Assembly: GCF_032598905.1 (NCBI RefSeq)
Contig: NZ_CP122458.1
Location: 1,984,001-2,048,000 of the forward strand
Length of the DNA: 64,000 bases
Direction of reading: 5' to 3'
Source: Streptomyces sp. 11x1
GTDB taxonomy: Bacteria > Actinomycetota > Actinomycetes > Streptomycetales > Streptomycetaceae
The notes beneath the pieces are model-generated. The model had not been told where the DNA came from and did no database searches. It saw only the letters and a program-made list of their open reading frames with translations. The translations under genes and the position numbers were made by a program. This document shows, piece by piece, positions 54,085-63,126 of this stretch (within the stretch, counting starts at the first letter, position 1; each line of letters starts with the position of its first letter).

Positions 54085-54741
54085 GTGACACGACCGCCGA
54101 CCGCCGCCCAGCGGCGCATCATCGACGCCGCCGAGCCCGTGACCGGGCGGCTGACGGGTACGGAGCACCAGCTCGCGGCCCTGGTGAAGCGGGGCCTGGC
54201 CTTCCGGCATCCGCGCCCGCCGCACGACCACTTCCTCACACCGGCCGGGCATCGCATACGGGAGACGGCACCGGCACCGGTCCCGGAGACGGCCCCCCGG
54301 GAGCAAGCCCGGACGGACACCCCTCCCGCCGGAACCGGCGTCTTCGCCGCGCGAGTCGGCGGTGAGGAGGCCGCCGCCACCGGACCGGCTCGGGCCCGGG
54401 AGGTCCACAGCGCCTGGCAGGGGCTTCTGGAACTGCGCCGGATGACGAACACCGGCGGCGCCACGGACCGCCCCTGCGGCTGGGAGCGCACGCATCTGGT
54501 GCAGGCCGCCGCGCTGGCACTGGAAGCCGCGGGCCACCCGCCCGCCGGAACGGACCCGGCGGGCGGCGGTTACCGCGTGCGGGCCACGCCCCAGCCCGAG
54601 GCCGTCGCCGTACGGGAGCCCGACGCGCAGGCGCTGCGGGCCTGCAGGGCGACGCTGGAAGAGGCGGGCTGGCACGCGGGCGAGCACACGGATCCCCGGA
54701 CGCGCGAGCGCTATCTGTTGGCTTCGCCGAGACGCGTCTAG
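54085..54741 (+). CDS. Hypothetical protein
   Basis: A 218-residue protein from GTG 54085 with GGGAGG upstream. The start (TAAQRRIIDAAEPVTGRLTG, then LAALVKRGLAFRHPRPPHDH) looks like a small winged-helix module that reads as a repeat of 'root' and 'turn' helices. A Pro/Ala linker and an Arg/Glu-rich C-terminal part (LRACRATLEEAGWHAGEHTD) follow. I do not recognise the family. Codon use is normal for the region, so it is probably expressed. Confidence 0.75.
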   Translation: MTRPPTAAQRRIIDAAEPVTGRLTGTEHQLAALVKRGLAFRHPRPPHDHFLTPAGHRIRETAPAPVPETAPREQARTDTPPAGTGVFAARVGGEEAAATGPARAREVHSAWQGLLELRRMTNTGGATDRPCGWERTHLVQAAALALEAAGHPPAGTDPAGGGYRVRATPQPEAVAVREPDAQALRACRATLEEAGWHAGEHTDPRTRERYLLASPRRV

Positions 54742-54849
54742 CGGATCGAGCCGGGGTGAGGCGGGGGTCGGGGCGGGGCGAGGCGGGGTCGACTGAGCAA
54801 GCGCTCAGTACGCTAGGGGGCGTTCCGTTCGCCTCAGGTAGGGGGAGTC

Positions 54850-55272
54850 ATGGCCGAGCCGTTTTACGTTCCGGTGACCGTGCGCGGGTACGAGACCGAT
54901 GTGCAGGGGCACCTGAACCAGAGCGTGTACCTCCAGTACGGCGAACACGCGCGGTGGTCTCTGCTGCAGGCCGCCGGGATACGTCAGGCCGATCTGCTGG
55001 CGAAGGGGGTCGGACCCGTTGCGCTGGAGACGACGGTCCGCTACCGGCGCGAGCTGCTGGCCGGTGACGAGGTCGAGGTGACGTGCGTGTTCGTGTGGGG
55101 CGAGGGCAAGACGTTCCGCATCGAGCAGACCGTACGCAGGACGGACGGCACGGTGGCCGCCGAGATCACGGGTGTCGGCGGGCTGATGGATCTGAGGATC
55201 CGCAAGCTGGTGGCCGACCCCCGGGAGTACTTCCGGGTCCTGGCGACGGACCCCACCCTGTTCGGGCTGTAG
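54850..55272 (+). CDS. Acyl-CoA thioesterase, hotdog fold (4HBT type)
   Basis: A 140-residue protein: RGYETDVQGHLNQSVYLQYG carries the active-site Asp of the 4-hydroxybenzoyl-CoA thioesterase family (usual DxxGHxNN/xxxY), here with Gln-Ser in place of Asn-Asn. LLAGDEVEVTCVFVWGEGKT and AAEITGVGGLMDL follow. It would hydrolyse an acyl-CoA; the natural substrate is unknown. GGGGGAG lies before the ATG. Confidence 0.9.
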   Translation: MAEPFYVPVTVRGYETDVQGHLNQSVYLQYGEHARWSLLQAAGIRQADLLAKGVGPVALETTVRYRRELLAGDEVEVTCVFVWGEGKTFRIEQTVRRTDGTVAAEITGVGGLMDLRIRKLVADPREYFRVLATDPTLFGL

Positions 55273-55358
55273 GCCCGGCGACGGACCGCCCCGCCGACCG
55301 GGGCTCGACAGGGTCGCGGTCCCGGCGTCGCCGACCCGGGCTCGACGAGACGACGGGT

Positions 55359-55406
55359 CCCGGCGTCGTGGGCCGAGGGCTGGCGCTCCCGGTCCACGAC
55401 GCCGGG
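55359..55406. terminator. Hairpin between convergent thioesterase and peroxidase genes
   Basis: CCCGGCGTCGTGG and the exact complement at 55394-55406 enclose 22 bases. A second, weaker pair lies just upstream (55310-55350). Confidence 0.65.
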
Positions 55407-55426
55407 GACTCACGGCCGGTGGCCGC

Positions 55427-57115
55427 TCAGCCCAGCGGGTTCAGCAGCTCCGGGTCGTTCTCGAAGGCGAAGAGCAGCAGGTCCGCCATGGTGAACCTGC
55501 CCTTCCGGTGGGACGGGAGGCTCGGGCGCCAGCCCGGGTGCTTCACGATCGACCTCCGGCTGCCCTCCATCGCCCGGTGGAAGACCTCCGCCACGAGGGT
55601 GCCGCCGACCCCGGTGAGGCTGCCGGGGCGCGCTTCGTTCACCTCGGCCTCGCGCAGCACGTAGAACCAGAGCGGGGTGTGCTCCACGAGCTGGGTGCGC
55701 TCGGCGTCGGTGAAGCCCTCCAGCGCGGCTCCGCCGTTGCCGCGCAGGATCTGGTCCTCCGTCAGGGGCTTGAAGCCCATCTGGGCGGCCAGTTGCGGCC
55801 CGGTGGCCAGCTCGACCATCGAGGCCCGCACCAGGTTGCGGAACGCGAGGTTGCGCTGGATGGGCGGCGGGGCCGGGCGGCCCCGGCCGTCGAAGGTGCC
55901 GGTGGGCAGCGTGGACAGGGGGTCGACGAGCAGGGTGTCCAGCCGCTTGGCCACGTTGAACTCGCGCTCCGGCACGACCAGGTCGTCCCGGCCGATCTCG
56001 CCGAAGTCGAACAGCCGGCGGAAGTCGACGATCCAGTTGCTCGGCAGCCGCAGGTTCTCGCCGGAGTCCGGGTCGTCGAGGTCGCTCAGGTCGTCCGGTC
56101 CCGGGGTGAGGTTCCCCGCCGTCCCGCTGAAGCGGAACAGCAGCCCGAGCGAGGCGATCGGACCGGGGCCGCCCGCGCGGAACACGCTGTTCCACTGGTA
56201 GGCCCCGCGCACCATGCTGTGGCCGAGGCGGTAGGCCGCCACCGAGAACTCGATGGGCATCGTCGGGAAGTCGCCGGGGCGGACGTACCCGGGGCGTTCG
56301 AAGTGCCTGCGTCCGCGTTCGAAGACCCGCTCGACGATGTCCGGGTCGACGATGCGCGGCAGGAAGTCGGTGCGCAGCACCCACTGGTAGTGCTTCACGA
56401 CGAGCTCCCGGGCGGCCTGGAACAGCCGGTGCTCGGGCACTCCGCGGTCGGCGAGGTGGTCGACGACCCGGTTGTGGAAGCGGATGAAGGCCAGGTGGAG
56501 CTGGCCGACCGCGAGGTTCTCGTCGTTGCGTGTGTCCGGGATGAGCGGGGCGCGCTGGTCGGCCCGGGTGCCGCCGGCCGCCTCGCCGGCCCTCGGCAGA
56601 TCGAAGCCCTCGCGGTCGATGTTGGACGTCGACTCGGGCGGGAAGTCCACGCCGAGCGTCGTGCCCATGCGCAGGCGGCCGCCGGGCTCGTAGAAACGGG
56701 CGCTGCCCGCGTGGCGCGGGCCCATGCCGTAGAGCGAGTCCAGGTCGAGGGCGGGGCTGCGCCCCTGCACCAGGTCCTCGACCGGGACCGGCTCGCCCAG
56801 GCCCACCTGGGTGCGGTCCAGGGTCAGGTCGTGGTCGACGAACTGACCGAGATACGTGAACCCTGCCGGGATCGACGCGCCGGGCTCCCCCGAGTCCGGG
56901 TCGGCGCCGCCGGTGCCCGTGGTCATGGCCACGGCCAGCTTGCCGAGCAGTTCCTCGTCGAGCTGGACCCCCTTCTCACCGAACCGGGAGAAGCGGAAGG
57001 CCATCTGCTGCTCGGTCGCGCTCGGCACGCGCGCGACCGCCGCCCCCTTCTCGAACTCCAGGATCCGGCCCTCGTTGACGACGTAGTAGGTCTCGCGATG
57101 GTGTCGGTGCACCAT
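55427..57115 (-). CDS. Animal-type haem peroxidase
   Basis: A 562-residue protein from ATG 57115 (GGGGAC upstream). It carries the marks of the peroxidase-cyclooxygenase superfamily: distal His in FTYLGQFVDHDLTLDRT (about residues 91-96), TRNDENLAVGQLHLAFIRFH, and the proximal His in YRLGHSMVRGAYQWN near residue 295. There is no signal peptide. Bacterial members oxidise halides or phenols with H2O2. Its role here is unknown. Confidence 0.92.
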   Translation of the reverse strand: MVHRHHRETYYVVNEGRILEFEKGAAVARVPSATEQQMAFRFSRFGEKGVQLDEELLGKLAVAMTTGTGGADPDSGEPGASIPAGFTYLGQFVDHDLTLDRTQVGLGEPVPVEDLVQGRSPALDLDSLYGMGPRHAGSARFYEPGGRLRMGTTLGVDFPPESTSNIDREGFDLPRAGEAAGGTRADQRAPLIPDTRNDENLAVGQLHLAFIRFHNRVVDHLADRGVPEHRLFQAARELVVKHYQWVLRTDFLPRIVDPDIVERVFERGRRHFERPGYVRPGDFPTMPIEFSVAAYRLGHSMVRGAYQWNSVFRAGGPGPIASLGLLFRFSGTAGNLTPGPDDLSDLDDPDSGENLRLPSNWIVDFRRLFDFGEIGRDDLVVPEREFNVAKRLDTLLVDPLSTLPTGTFDGRGRPAPPPIQRNLAFRNLVRASMVELATGPQLAAQMGFKPLTEDQILRGNGGAALEGFTDAERTQLVEHTPLWFYVLREAEVNEARPGSLTGVGGTLVAEVFHRAMEGSRRSIVKHPGWRPSLPSHRKGRFTMADLLLFAFENDPELLNPLG

Positions 57116-57431
57116 GTGTGTCCCCGTTCTGTCCCCCGGCTCCGCGAACGGCCACAACCGGACTTACTGGTTCTCCCCGCCGGTACCGGCCCTCACCGGA
57201 CGCAAAGCGATCATTCAGATAAATCCCTGTTTTCCGACAACGCGTCGGTCGCGAGGAGCGGTTCCCGAACCAGGAAATCTACTCATATTGGTGTAGGAAG
57301 CGGCCGTTCACGTCGGGTTCTCCCCCGTGTGGCCGCGTGTCCGCGCACAAGTGGGGTGTCGGCGGGTATTCCTCCCACGGCGTACCCCCACCCATCGCCC
57401 CCCACCGCCCCCACCGCACCCCGGAGACACC

Positions 57432-59630
57432 ATGCCGCTCGCCCGCCGTGCCCTGCTCACCGCGTTCGCCGCCGGTTCCACCGCCGCCTGCACCTCGGCC
57501 CGCGCGATTCCCTCGGACGACGCGCCCCGCACCGACAAGGCACAGCGCACGGCCTCGGTGGCGGCCAGAAGGCTGCTGCCGGACCACTGGCGGCAGATCA
57601 CCTTCCTGGAGGGCAGGGAGAAGGACACCTTCCGCGTGTCGGGGAGCACGGGCCGCATCACCGTCGCCGGTGACACGCCGGCCACGCAACTCACCGGCCT
57701 CAACTGGTACTTGAAACACGTCGCGTACGCCGACATCAACTGGGCGGGCGAGCAGACGGACCTCCTGCCGCGCGAGCTGCCGGGCCTCGACCAGGCGGTG
57801 AGCCGCCGGGCGAACGTCGTCCACCGCTTCGCCCTCAACGACACCAACGACGGCTACACCGGCGCGTACCTGGACTGGGGGTACTGGGAGCGCGAGCTGG
57901 ACGTGCTGGCGCTGCACGGCTACAACGAGGTCCTCGTCTACGCGGGCGCGGACGCGCTGTACCACCGGGTGTTCCAGGAGTTCGGGTACGGCGAGGAGGA
58001 GCTGCGGGCGTGGGTGCCGGGCCCGGCCCACCAGCCGTGGTGGCTGCTGCAGAACCTCTCCGCCTTCCCCTCCCCCGTCTCCCGGCAGCTCCTGGATGCG
58101 CGGGCCGTCCTCGGCCGCCGGATCGCCGACCGGACCCGGGAGCTGGGGATGACACCGGTGTTCCCCGGTTACTTCGGGACGGTCCCGGCGGGCTTCGCGG
58201 AGCGGGTCCCAGGGGCACGGACCGTGCCGCAGGGCGAGTGGATGGGCTTCGCGCGCCCCGACTGGCTGGACCCGCGCGGGGCCGAGTTCGCCACGGTCGC
58301 GGCGGCCTTCTACCGGGTGCAGGACGAGATGTTCGGTCCGTCGACGCTGTACAAGATGGATCTGCTGCACGAGGGCGGCGACCCGGGCGACGTCCCCGTG
58401 GCCGACGCGGCGAAGGGCGTCGAGCGCGCGCTCCAGCGGGCGCGTCCGGGGGCCACCTGGGTGATCCTCGGCTGGCAGCACAACCCGCCGCGGGCGATCG
58501 TCGACGCCGTCGACAAGGAGCGCATGCTCGTCGTCGACGGCCTCTCCGACCGCTTCCCCACGGTCACCGACCGCGAGGCCGACTGGGGCGACACCCCGTA
58601 CGCCTTCGGTTCCATCTGGAACTTCGGCGGGCACACCGCGCTCGGCGCCAACACCCCCGACTGGGCCGCGCTGTACGAGAAGTGGCGCACGAAGGACGGC
58701 AGCCGGCTCCAGGGGATCGCCCTGATGCCGGAGGCGGCGGACAACAACCCGGCCGCCTTCACCCTGTTCTCGGAACTCGCCTGGCGGGAGGGCGAGTTGG
58801 ACCTGAAGACCTGGTTCGCCGAGTGGGCGCACGCCCGGTACGGCGCCCTCGATCCGCACGCCGGGGCCGCCTGGGACATCCTGCGCCGCACCGCGTACGG
58901 CACCACACGCGCCGACTCCTGGAGCGAGGGTGCCGACGGCCTGTTCGGCGCCCGGCCGGCCCTGAACGTCGTACGGGCCGGACGCTGGTCCCCCAAGCAA
59001 CTCCGCTACAGCGCGGCCGAGTTCGAGCATGCCCTGGACGAACTGCTGCTGGTGCGGACCGGCTTGCGGGTCTCGGCGGCGTATCGCCGCGACCTCCTCG
59101 ACGTGGCCCGCCAGGCCCTCGCCAACCGCAGCCGGGTGATGCTGCCGCAGATCAAGGCGGCCTACGACGCCGAGGACGCGGCCCTCTTCGCGAGGTCGAG
59201 CGCGGACTGGCTGTCGCTCATCGATCTGCTGGACGAGCTGGTGGCCACCGACTCCCGCCATCTGCTGGGTCGTTGGGTGGCACAGGCCCGCTCCTGGGGC
59301 GCGGACGCCGCCGAGCGGGACCAGTTGGCGTACGACAGCCTGTCGCTGCTGACCGTGTGGGGAACACGGAAGGGAGCGGACACGGGGCTGCGGGACTACG
59401 CCAACCGGGAGTGGGCGGGACTGGTCGGTGGGCTGTACCGGTTGCGCTGGTCGACGTACTTCGAGGAGCTGAGGGTCGCGCTGGCCGCGGGCCGGGCACC
59501 GGCGAAGATCGACTGGTTCGCCCTGGAGGACCGCTGGGCGCGGAACCCGGGGACCCTCGCGACCGAGCCGACCGGCGACACGTACACGGTCGCGACCCGG
59601 GTCCGGGACCGGCTCGCGGCCCTCTCCTGA
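57432..59630 (+). CDS. GH89 alpha-N-acetylglucosaminidase, exported lipoprotein
   Basis: A 732-residue protein from ATG 57432 (GGAGA upstream). An Arg-containing signal (LARRALLTAFAAGSTAACTS) with a Cys suggests a lipoprotein. The three parts of GH89 are seen: an N-terminal domain with TQLTGLNWYLKHVAYADINW, the barrel with WERELDVLALHGYNEVLVYA, MGFARPDWLDP and WVILGWQHNPPRAIVDAV, and the helical end with ALMPEAADNNPAAFTLFSEL. It is related to human NAGLU and removes terminal alpha-GlcNAc from glycans outside the cell. Confidence 0.94.
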   Translation: MPLARRALLTAFAAGSTAACTSARAIPSDDAPRTDKAQRTASVAARRLLPDHWRQITFLEGREKDTFRVSGSTGRITVAGDTPATQLTGLNWYLKHVAYADINWAGEQTDLLPRELPGLDQAVSRRANVVHRFALNDTNDGYTGAYLDWGYWERELDVLALHGYNEVLVYAGADALYHRVFQEFGYGEEELRAWVPGPAHQPWWLLQNLSAFPSPVSRQLLDARAVLGRRIADRTRELGMTPVFPGYFGTVPAGFAERVPGARTVPQGEWMGFARPDWLDPRGAEFATVAAAFYRVQDEMFGPSTLYKMDLLHEGGDPGDVPVADAAKGVERALQRARPGATWVILGWQHNPPRAIVDAVDKERMLVVDGLSDRFPTVTDREADWGDTPYAFGSIWNFGGHTALGANTPDWAALYEKWRTKDGSRLQGIALMPEAADNNPAAFTLFSELAWREGELDLKTWFAEWAHARYGALDPHAGAAWDILRRTAYGTTRADSWSEGADGLFGARPALNVVRAGRWSPKQLRYSAAEFEHALDELLLVRTGLRVSAAYRRDLLDVARQALANRSRVMLPQIKAAYDAEDAALFARSSADWLSLIDLLDELVATDSRHLLGRWVAQARSWGADAAERDQLAYDSLSLLTVWGTRKGADTGLRDYANREWAGLVGGLYRLRWSTYFEELRVALAAGRAPAKIDWFALEDRWARNPGTLATEPTGDTYTVATRVRDRLAALS

Positions 59631-59718
59631 CGGACCCGGCGCGTGCGGCCCGCCCGGGACGGCCCGCCCGGGACACCGTTCCGGGGCGCGCAGGCGCGTG
59701 AGCGCCCCGGAGACGGCT

Positions 59719-59745
59719 GCCGTGGACCTCACCGAGGTCCACGGC
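59719..59745. terminator. Bidirectional terminator
   Basis: GCCGTGGACCTC, loop ACC, exact complement (59734-59745), between the convergent GH89 and 8-oxoguanine deaminase genes. Confidence 0.85.
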
Positions 59746-59785
59746 TCTGGCCGAGGGCCGTCCCCCTCGACCAGAGCTCAGCAGG

Positions 59786-61165
59786 TCAGGCCCCGGCGGC
59801 GATCCGCGCCAGCCGCCGCGCCTCCTGCCGCGTCGAGCGGGCGATCGCGTCCTCGTCGACGTGCAGCAGGCGGTTGTTCGCAACGATCTGCCGGCCGTTC
59901 ACGAACGACGCCGTCACCGGGGCCGCCGCGCCGAGGACCAGGGCGGCCACCGGGTCGGCGATCGAGGCGTGCGCGAGCGTGTCGAGCTTCCAGAGGACCA
60001 GGTCGGCGAGCTTGCCGGGCTCCAGGGAGCCGATCTCCCGCGCCCGGCCCAGGACCTGGGCGCCGCCGAACGTGCCGAGCCGGAGGGCCTGGCGGGCGGT
60101 GAGGGCGGCCTCGCGGTGGGCGCCGAGGCGGTTGATCAGGAGCGCGTTGCGCAGCTCGGTGTGGAGTTCTCCGGACTCGTTGGAGGCCGTGCCGTCGACG
60201 CCGAGGCCGACCGGGACGCCGGCCGCCAGCATGTCGGGGACCCGTGCGATCCCCGCCGCCAGCCGGGCGTTGGACGACGGGCAGTGGGCGACACCCGTCT
60301 TCGTACGGGCGAAGGCCTCGATGTCGGAGTCGTTCATATGGACGCAGTGGGCCATCCACACGTCCTCGCCGAGCCAGCCCGTGGACTCGAAGTAGTCGGT
60401 CGGGCCCATGCCGAACAGCTCGTGGCAGAACTTCTCCTCCTCGACCGTCTCCGAACCGTGGGTGTGCAGCCGCACCCCGAGGCGACGGGCCAACTCGGCT
60501 CCCTCACGCATCAGTTCGGTGGAGACCGAGAACGGCGAGCAGGGCGCGACGGCCACCTGGGTCATCGCGCCGAAGGAGGCGTCGTGGTGCTCCTTGACGG
60601 TGGCCTCGGTCGCCGCGAGGGCGCCTTCGAGGCTCTCGACGGCGAAGTCCGGGGGCAGGCCGCCGTCCTTCTCTCCGCGGTCCATGGAGCCGCGGGCCAG
60701 GGTGAAGCGGACGCCCGTCTCGCGGGCGGCGCGGATGATCGCTCCCGACAGGTCGCCCGAGTCCTTCGGGTAGACGTAGTGGTGGTCCATCGCGGTGGTG
60801 ACGCCGCCGCGGGCCATCATCGCCAGGGAGCCCTGGGCCGCCGCGTGGACCATCTGCTCGTCGATGCGGGCCCAGGTCGGGTAGAGCGCGACGAGCCAGT
60901 CGAAGAGGTTGTGGTCGGTGGCCAGGCCCCGGGTGATCCACTGGTAGTAGTGGTGGTGCGTGTTGACCAGGCCGGGGGTCACGAGGTGGCCTGTCGCGTC
61001 GATACGGCGTACGACGTCCGCCAGGTCCTCGGGGGCCCGCCCCCTGCCGAGCGACTCGATGCGGTCGCCGGCGATGACGAGATGGCCGGTGGCGTACTCG
61101 GTGTCGTCGGCGTCCACGGTCGCGATCGAACAGTTCTCGATCACGATGCGCTGAACTGATGTCAT
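59786..61165 (-). CDS. 8-oxoguanine deaminase
   Basis: A 459-residue amidohydrolase. Metal ligands: GLVNTHHHYYQWITRGL, RLHTHGSET, MAHCVHMNDSD and the Asp in GLGVDGTASNESGEL. The family form and the place directly after uricase (10-base gap) fit 8-oxoguanine deaminases, which turn 8-oxoguanine into uric acid. That gives a substrate for the next enzyme in the operon. Other deaminases of the ATZ/TRZ family (guanine, isoguanine) cannot be excluded by sequence alone. Confidence 0.88.
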   Translation of the reverse strand: MTSVQRIVIENCSIATVDADDTEYATGHLVIAGDRIESLGRGRAPEDLADVVRRIDATGHLVTPGLVNTHHHYYQWITRGLATDHNLFDWLVALYPTWARIDEQMVHAAAQGSLAMMARGGVTTAMDHHYVYPKDSGDLSGAIIRAARETGVRFTLARGSMDRGEKDGGLPPDFAVESLEGALAATEATVKEHHDASFGAMTQVAVAPCSPFSVSTELMREGAELARRLGVRLHTHGSETVEEEKFCHELFGMGPTDYFESTGWLGEDVWMAHCVHMNDSDIEAFARTKTGVAHCPSSNARLAAGIARVPDMLAAGVPVGLGVDGTASNESGELHTELRNALLINRLGAHREAALTARQALRLGTFGGAQVLGRAREIGSLEPGKLADLVLWKLDTLAHASIADPVAALVLGAAAPVTASFVNGRQIVANNRLLHVDEDAIARSTRQEARRLARIAAGA

Positions 61166-61175
61166 GGTGCGCCCT

Positions 61176-62069
61176 TCAGAGGTTTGTCAGGTCCGCCGGG
61201 ATCCTCGCCTCGCACCCGTCCCGCAGGACGGTGGCCTCGATCAGGCCGTAGGGGCGGTCGGCGGCGAAGTACACCTCGTTGTCGTTCTTCAGCCCGAAGG
61301 GGGCCAGGTCCACCAGGAAGTGGTGCTTGTTCGGGAGGGAGAAGCGGACCTCGTCGATCTCCGCGCGGTGGTCGATGATCCGTACGCCCATCTGGTAGAG
61401 GGTCTGCTGGAGCGAGAGCGAGTACGTCTCGGCGAAGGCCCGGAGCAGGTGCTGCTTCACCTGCTCGTAGGAGGTCTCCCAGTCGGGCATCGGCTGCTCG
61501 TCGTCGGTCCAGTTGAAGCGCCAGCGGCCGGAGACCTCGGTGGCGAGGATGCGGTCGTGCGCCTCGGGCAGGGTCGTGTACTTGTCCTTGACGTAACCCC
61601 AGAACTCGGAGTCGGTCGAGTTCATGACCGTGAGGTCCTTGAGACCGGAGACGACCTCCCACGACGAGCCGTCGTGGGTGATCTGGGTCAGCCGGGTCTC
61701 CTGGCCCTGCCGGACGAAGGAGTGCGCGCCCTCGCCGCCGTGCTCGATGCGCTCCCAGGCGTACTGCTCGATACGGATACGGGCCCGGTGGATGGCCGGC
61801 TGGGAGGTCACGAAGTGCCGGGCGAGATGGATGCCGAACTGTTCGGCGGACTCGATGCCGTGCTCCTTGGCGAAGGCGTACACGGTGTTCTTGGTGGTGT
61901 CCGTCGGCAGGACGTTCGCGTTCGACCCCGAGAGGTGGACCTCGTCCATGTCGCCGCTCAGCGAGACCGAGACGTTGAGGTCCTTGATGTGGTGGGTGGC
62001 GCCGTCCCGCGTGATGCGTACGACGCGGTTCTCGGCCTTGCCGTACTGGTTGGGTCCAAGGATGGGCAT
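61176..62069 (-). CDS. uox: Urate oxidase (uricase)
   Basis: A 297-residue cofactor-free oxidase. Two T-fold halves carry the catalytic Lys (NQYGKAENRVVRI) and Thr (LPTDTTKNTVYAFAKEHGI), then FVTSQPAIHRARIRIEQYAW and FSLPNKHHFLVDLAPFG. It oxidises uric acid to 5-hydroxyisourate with O2. The next gene upstream is its partner HIU hydrolase (two bases away). No peroxisomal tail, as expected in bacteria. Confidence 0.96.
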   Translation of the reverse strand: MPILGPNQYGKAENRVVRITRDGATHHIKDLNVSVSLSGDMDEVHLSGSNANVLPTDTTKNTVYAFAKEHGIESAEQFGIHLARHFVTSQPAIHRARIRIEQYAWERIEHGGEGAHSFVRQGQETRLTQITHDGSSWEVVSGLKDLTVMNSTDSEFWGYVKDKYTTLPEAHDRILATEVSGRWRFNWTDDEQPMPDWETSYEQVKQHLLRAFAETYSLSLQQTLYQMGVRIIDHRAEIDEVRFSLPNKHHFLVDLAPFGLKNDNEVYFAADRPYGLIEATVLRDGCEARIPADLTNL

Positions 62070-62071
62070 AG

Positions 62072-62485
62072 CTAGCTCCCTCGATAAACGGAGTAGCCGA
62101 ACGGGTTGAGCAGCAGCGGTACGTGGTAGTGCTCGCCGGGCGTCACCGTGAAGGTGATGACGACCTCGGGGAAGAACACGGCACCGCTGTCCCGAATCGC
62201 GGGGGCGTCCTGCTGCGCATCGGCTTGCTTGTGCACGGTCTGTGCGGCGTTCCGGGCGAGGTACGGCTCGACCTCGAAGTCGAGTCGCACCTGTGTGGTG
62301 CCCTCCGGCAGGGCCGGGAGGTCCTTGCAGCGGCCGTCGGCGTCGGTCGCCGAGCCGCCGAGCACCCGCCAGTCCGCTTCCCGTCCGGAGCGGGCGGCGA
62401 CGTGGACGGCGACGCCCGCGGCGGGGCGGCCGACGGAGGTGTCCAGGATGTGCGTGGACACCGAGGCGGTCGTGCTGGTGCTCAT
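62072..62485 (-). CDS. uraH: 5-Hydroxyisourate hydrolase
   Basis: A 137-residue transthyretin-like protein. STHILDTSVGRPAAGVAVHV is the N-terminal signature and the C-terminus is the diagnostic YRGS (GYSVYRGS). HIU is hydrolysed to OHCU. The His and Arg of the active site are in place. Its start overlaps the uraD stop by four bases (ATGA). Confidence 0.96.
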   Translation of the reverse strand: MSTSTTASVSTHILDTSVGRPAAGVAVHVAARSGREADWRVLGGSATDADGRCKDLPALPEGTTQVRLDFEVEPYLARNAAQTVHKQADAQQDAPAIRDSGAVFFPEVVITFTVTPGEHYHVPLLLNPFGYSVYRGS

Positions 62486-63015
62486 GATCGGGCTTCCTCT
62501 TCGACGTCGACGAGCCGGGCCAGGCGGATGCGGTTGATCTTGCCCAGTTCGGTGCGGACGATCTCGCGTTCCCGCTCCGGCGCGTTGCCGATCCGGTCCC
62601 GGACCGCGTCGCGCATCTGCTCGCCGGTCCGGCCGGTGGCGCAGATCAGGAAGACATGGCCGAACTTCTCCTGGTAGGCCAGGTTCAGTTCGAGCATCTC
62701 CGCCCTGAGCTCGTCGGAGGCGCCGGCCATGCCGCGCTGCTCCCGGGCCGAGGTCGGGTCGCCCGGCTTCGGGCGGCCGATCGGGGGGTGCCCGGCCATG
62801 GCCTGCGTCAGGTCTTCCTCGCCCAGTTCGGCCATGGCCGCGTCACTGGCGGCGAGGAGGTCCTCGACGGCGGCGTAGGGGCGGCCGGCGAGGAGTCTGC
62901 GCCCCCATGCGTCCGAGGCGCACGCCTCGTGGAGCGCGGCGACGGCCACGTGCTCCTCCAGGGCGTTGAAACGGGCGAGGCCCGGTGTCGAGGAACGCGA
63001 AGTACGCGAAGTCAC
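62482..63015 (-). CDS. uraD: OHCU decarboxylase
   Basis: A 177-residue all-helical protein from GTG 63015. The catalytic His is in AGHPPIGRPKPG; the substrate loop KFGHVFLICATGRTGEQM and LGKINRIRLARLVD are typical. It converts OHCU to S-allantoin, which AllB then opens. First gene of the uricase operon. The repeat TCAAC-N5-GTTGA lies 65 bases upstream. Confidence 0.95.
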   Translation of the reverse strand: MTSRTSRSSTPGLARFNALEEHVAVAALHEACASDAWGRRLLAGRPYAAVEDLLAASDAAMAELGEEDLTQAMAGHPPIGRPKPGDPTSAREQRGMAGASDELRAEMLELNLAYQEKFGHVFLICATGRTGEQMRDAVRDRIGNAPEREREIVRTELGKINRIRLARLVDVEEEARS

Positions 63016-63079
63016 GGGAGCCTCCGTGCCGTGGTGCTGGACTGGCTACGGCAAGCTAACGCCCCGCGACGACATTGCG

Positions 63080-63094
63080 TCAACAGTTTGTTGA
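63080..63094. promoter_or_regulatory. Inverted repeat before the uricase operon
   Basis: TCAACAGTTTGTTGA has 6-bp arms and matches the repeat before allB (TCAAC-GTTCT-GTTGA) and aceB (TCAAC-AAAAC-ATTGA). No TTCC-N7-GGAA follows here. It is a probable operator of the same regulator. Confidence 0.6.
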
Positions 63095-63126
63095 AAAATC
63101 GCGGTTACGGCACTCGCTCGCGGGAC

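Noticed and set aside
55508..57673. Plus-strand frame of 721 codons opposite the peroxidase
   Set aside because: Gly/Glu/Arg-rich shadow; the peroxidase on the other strand has the haem ligands.
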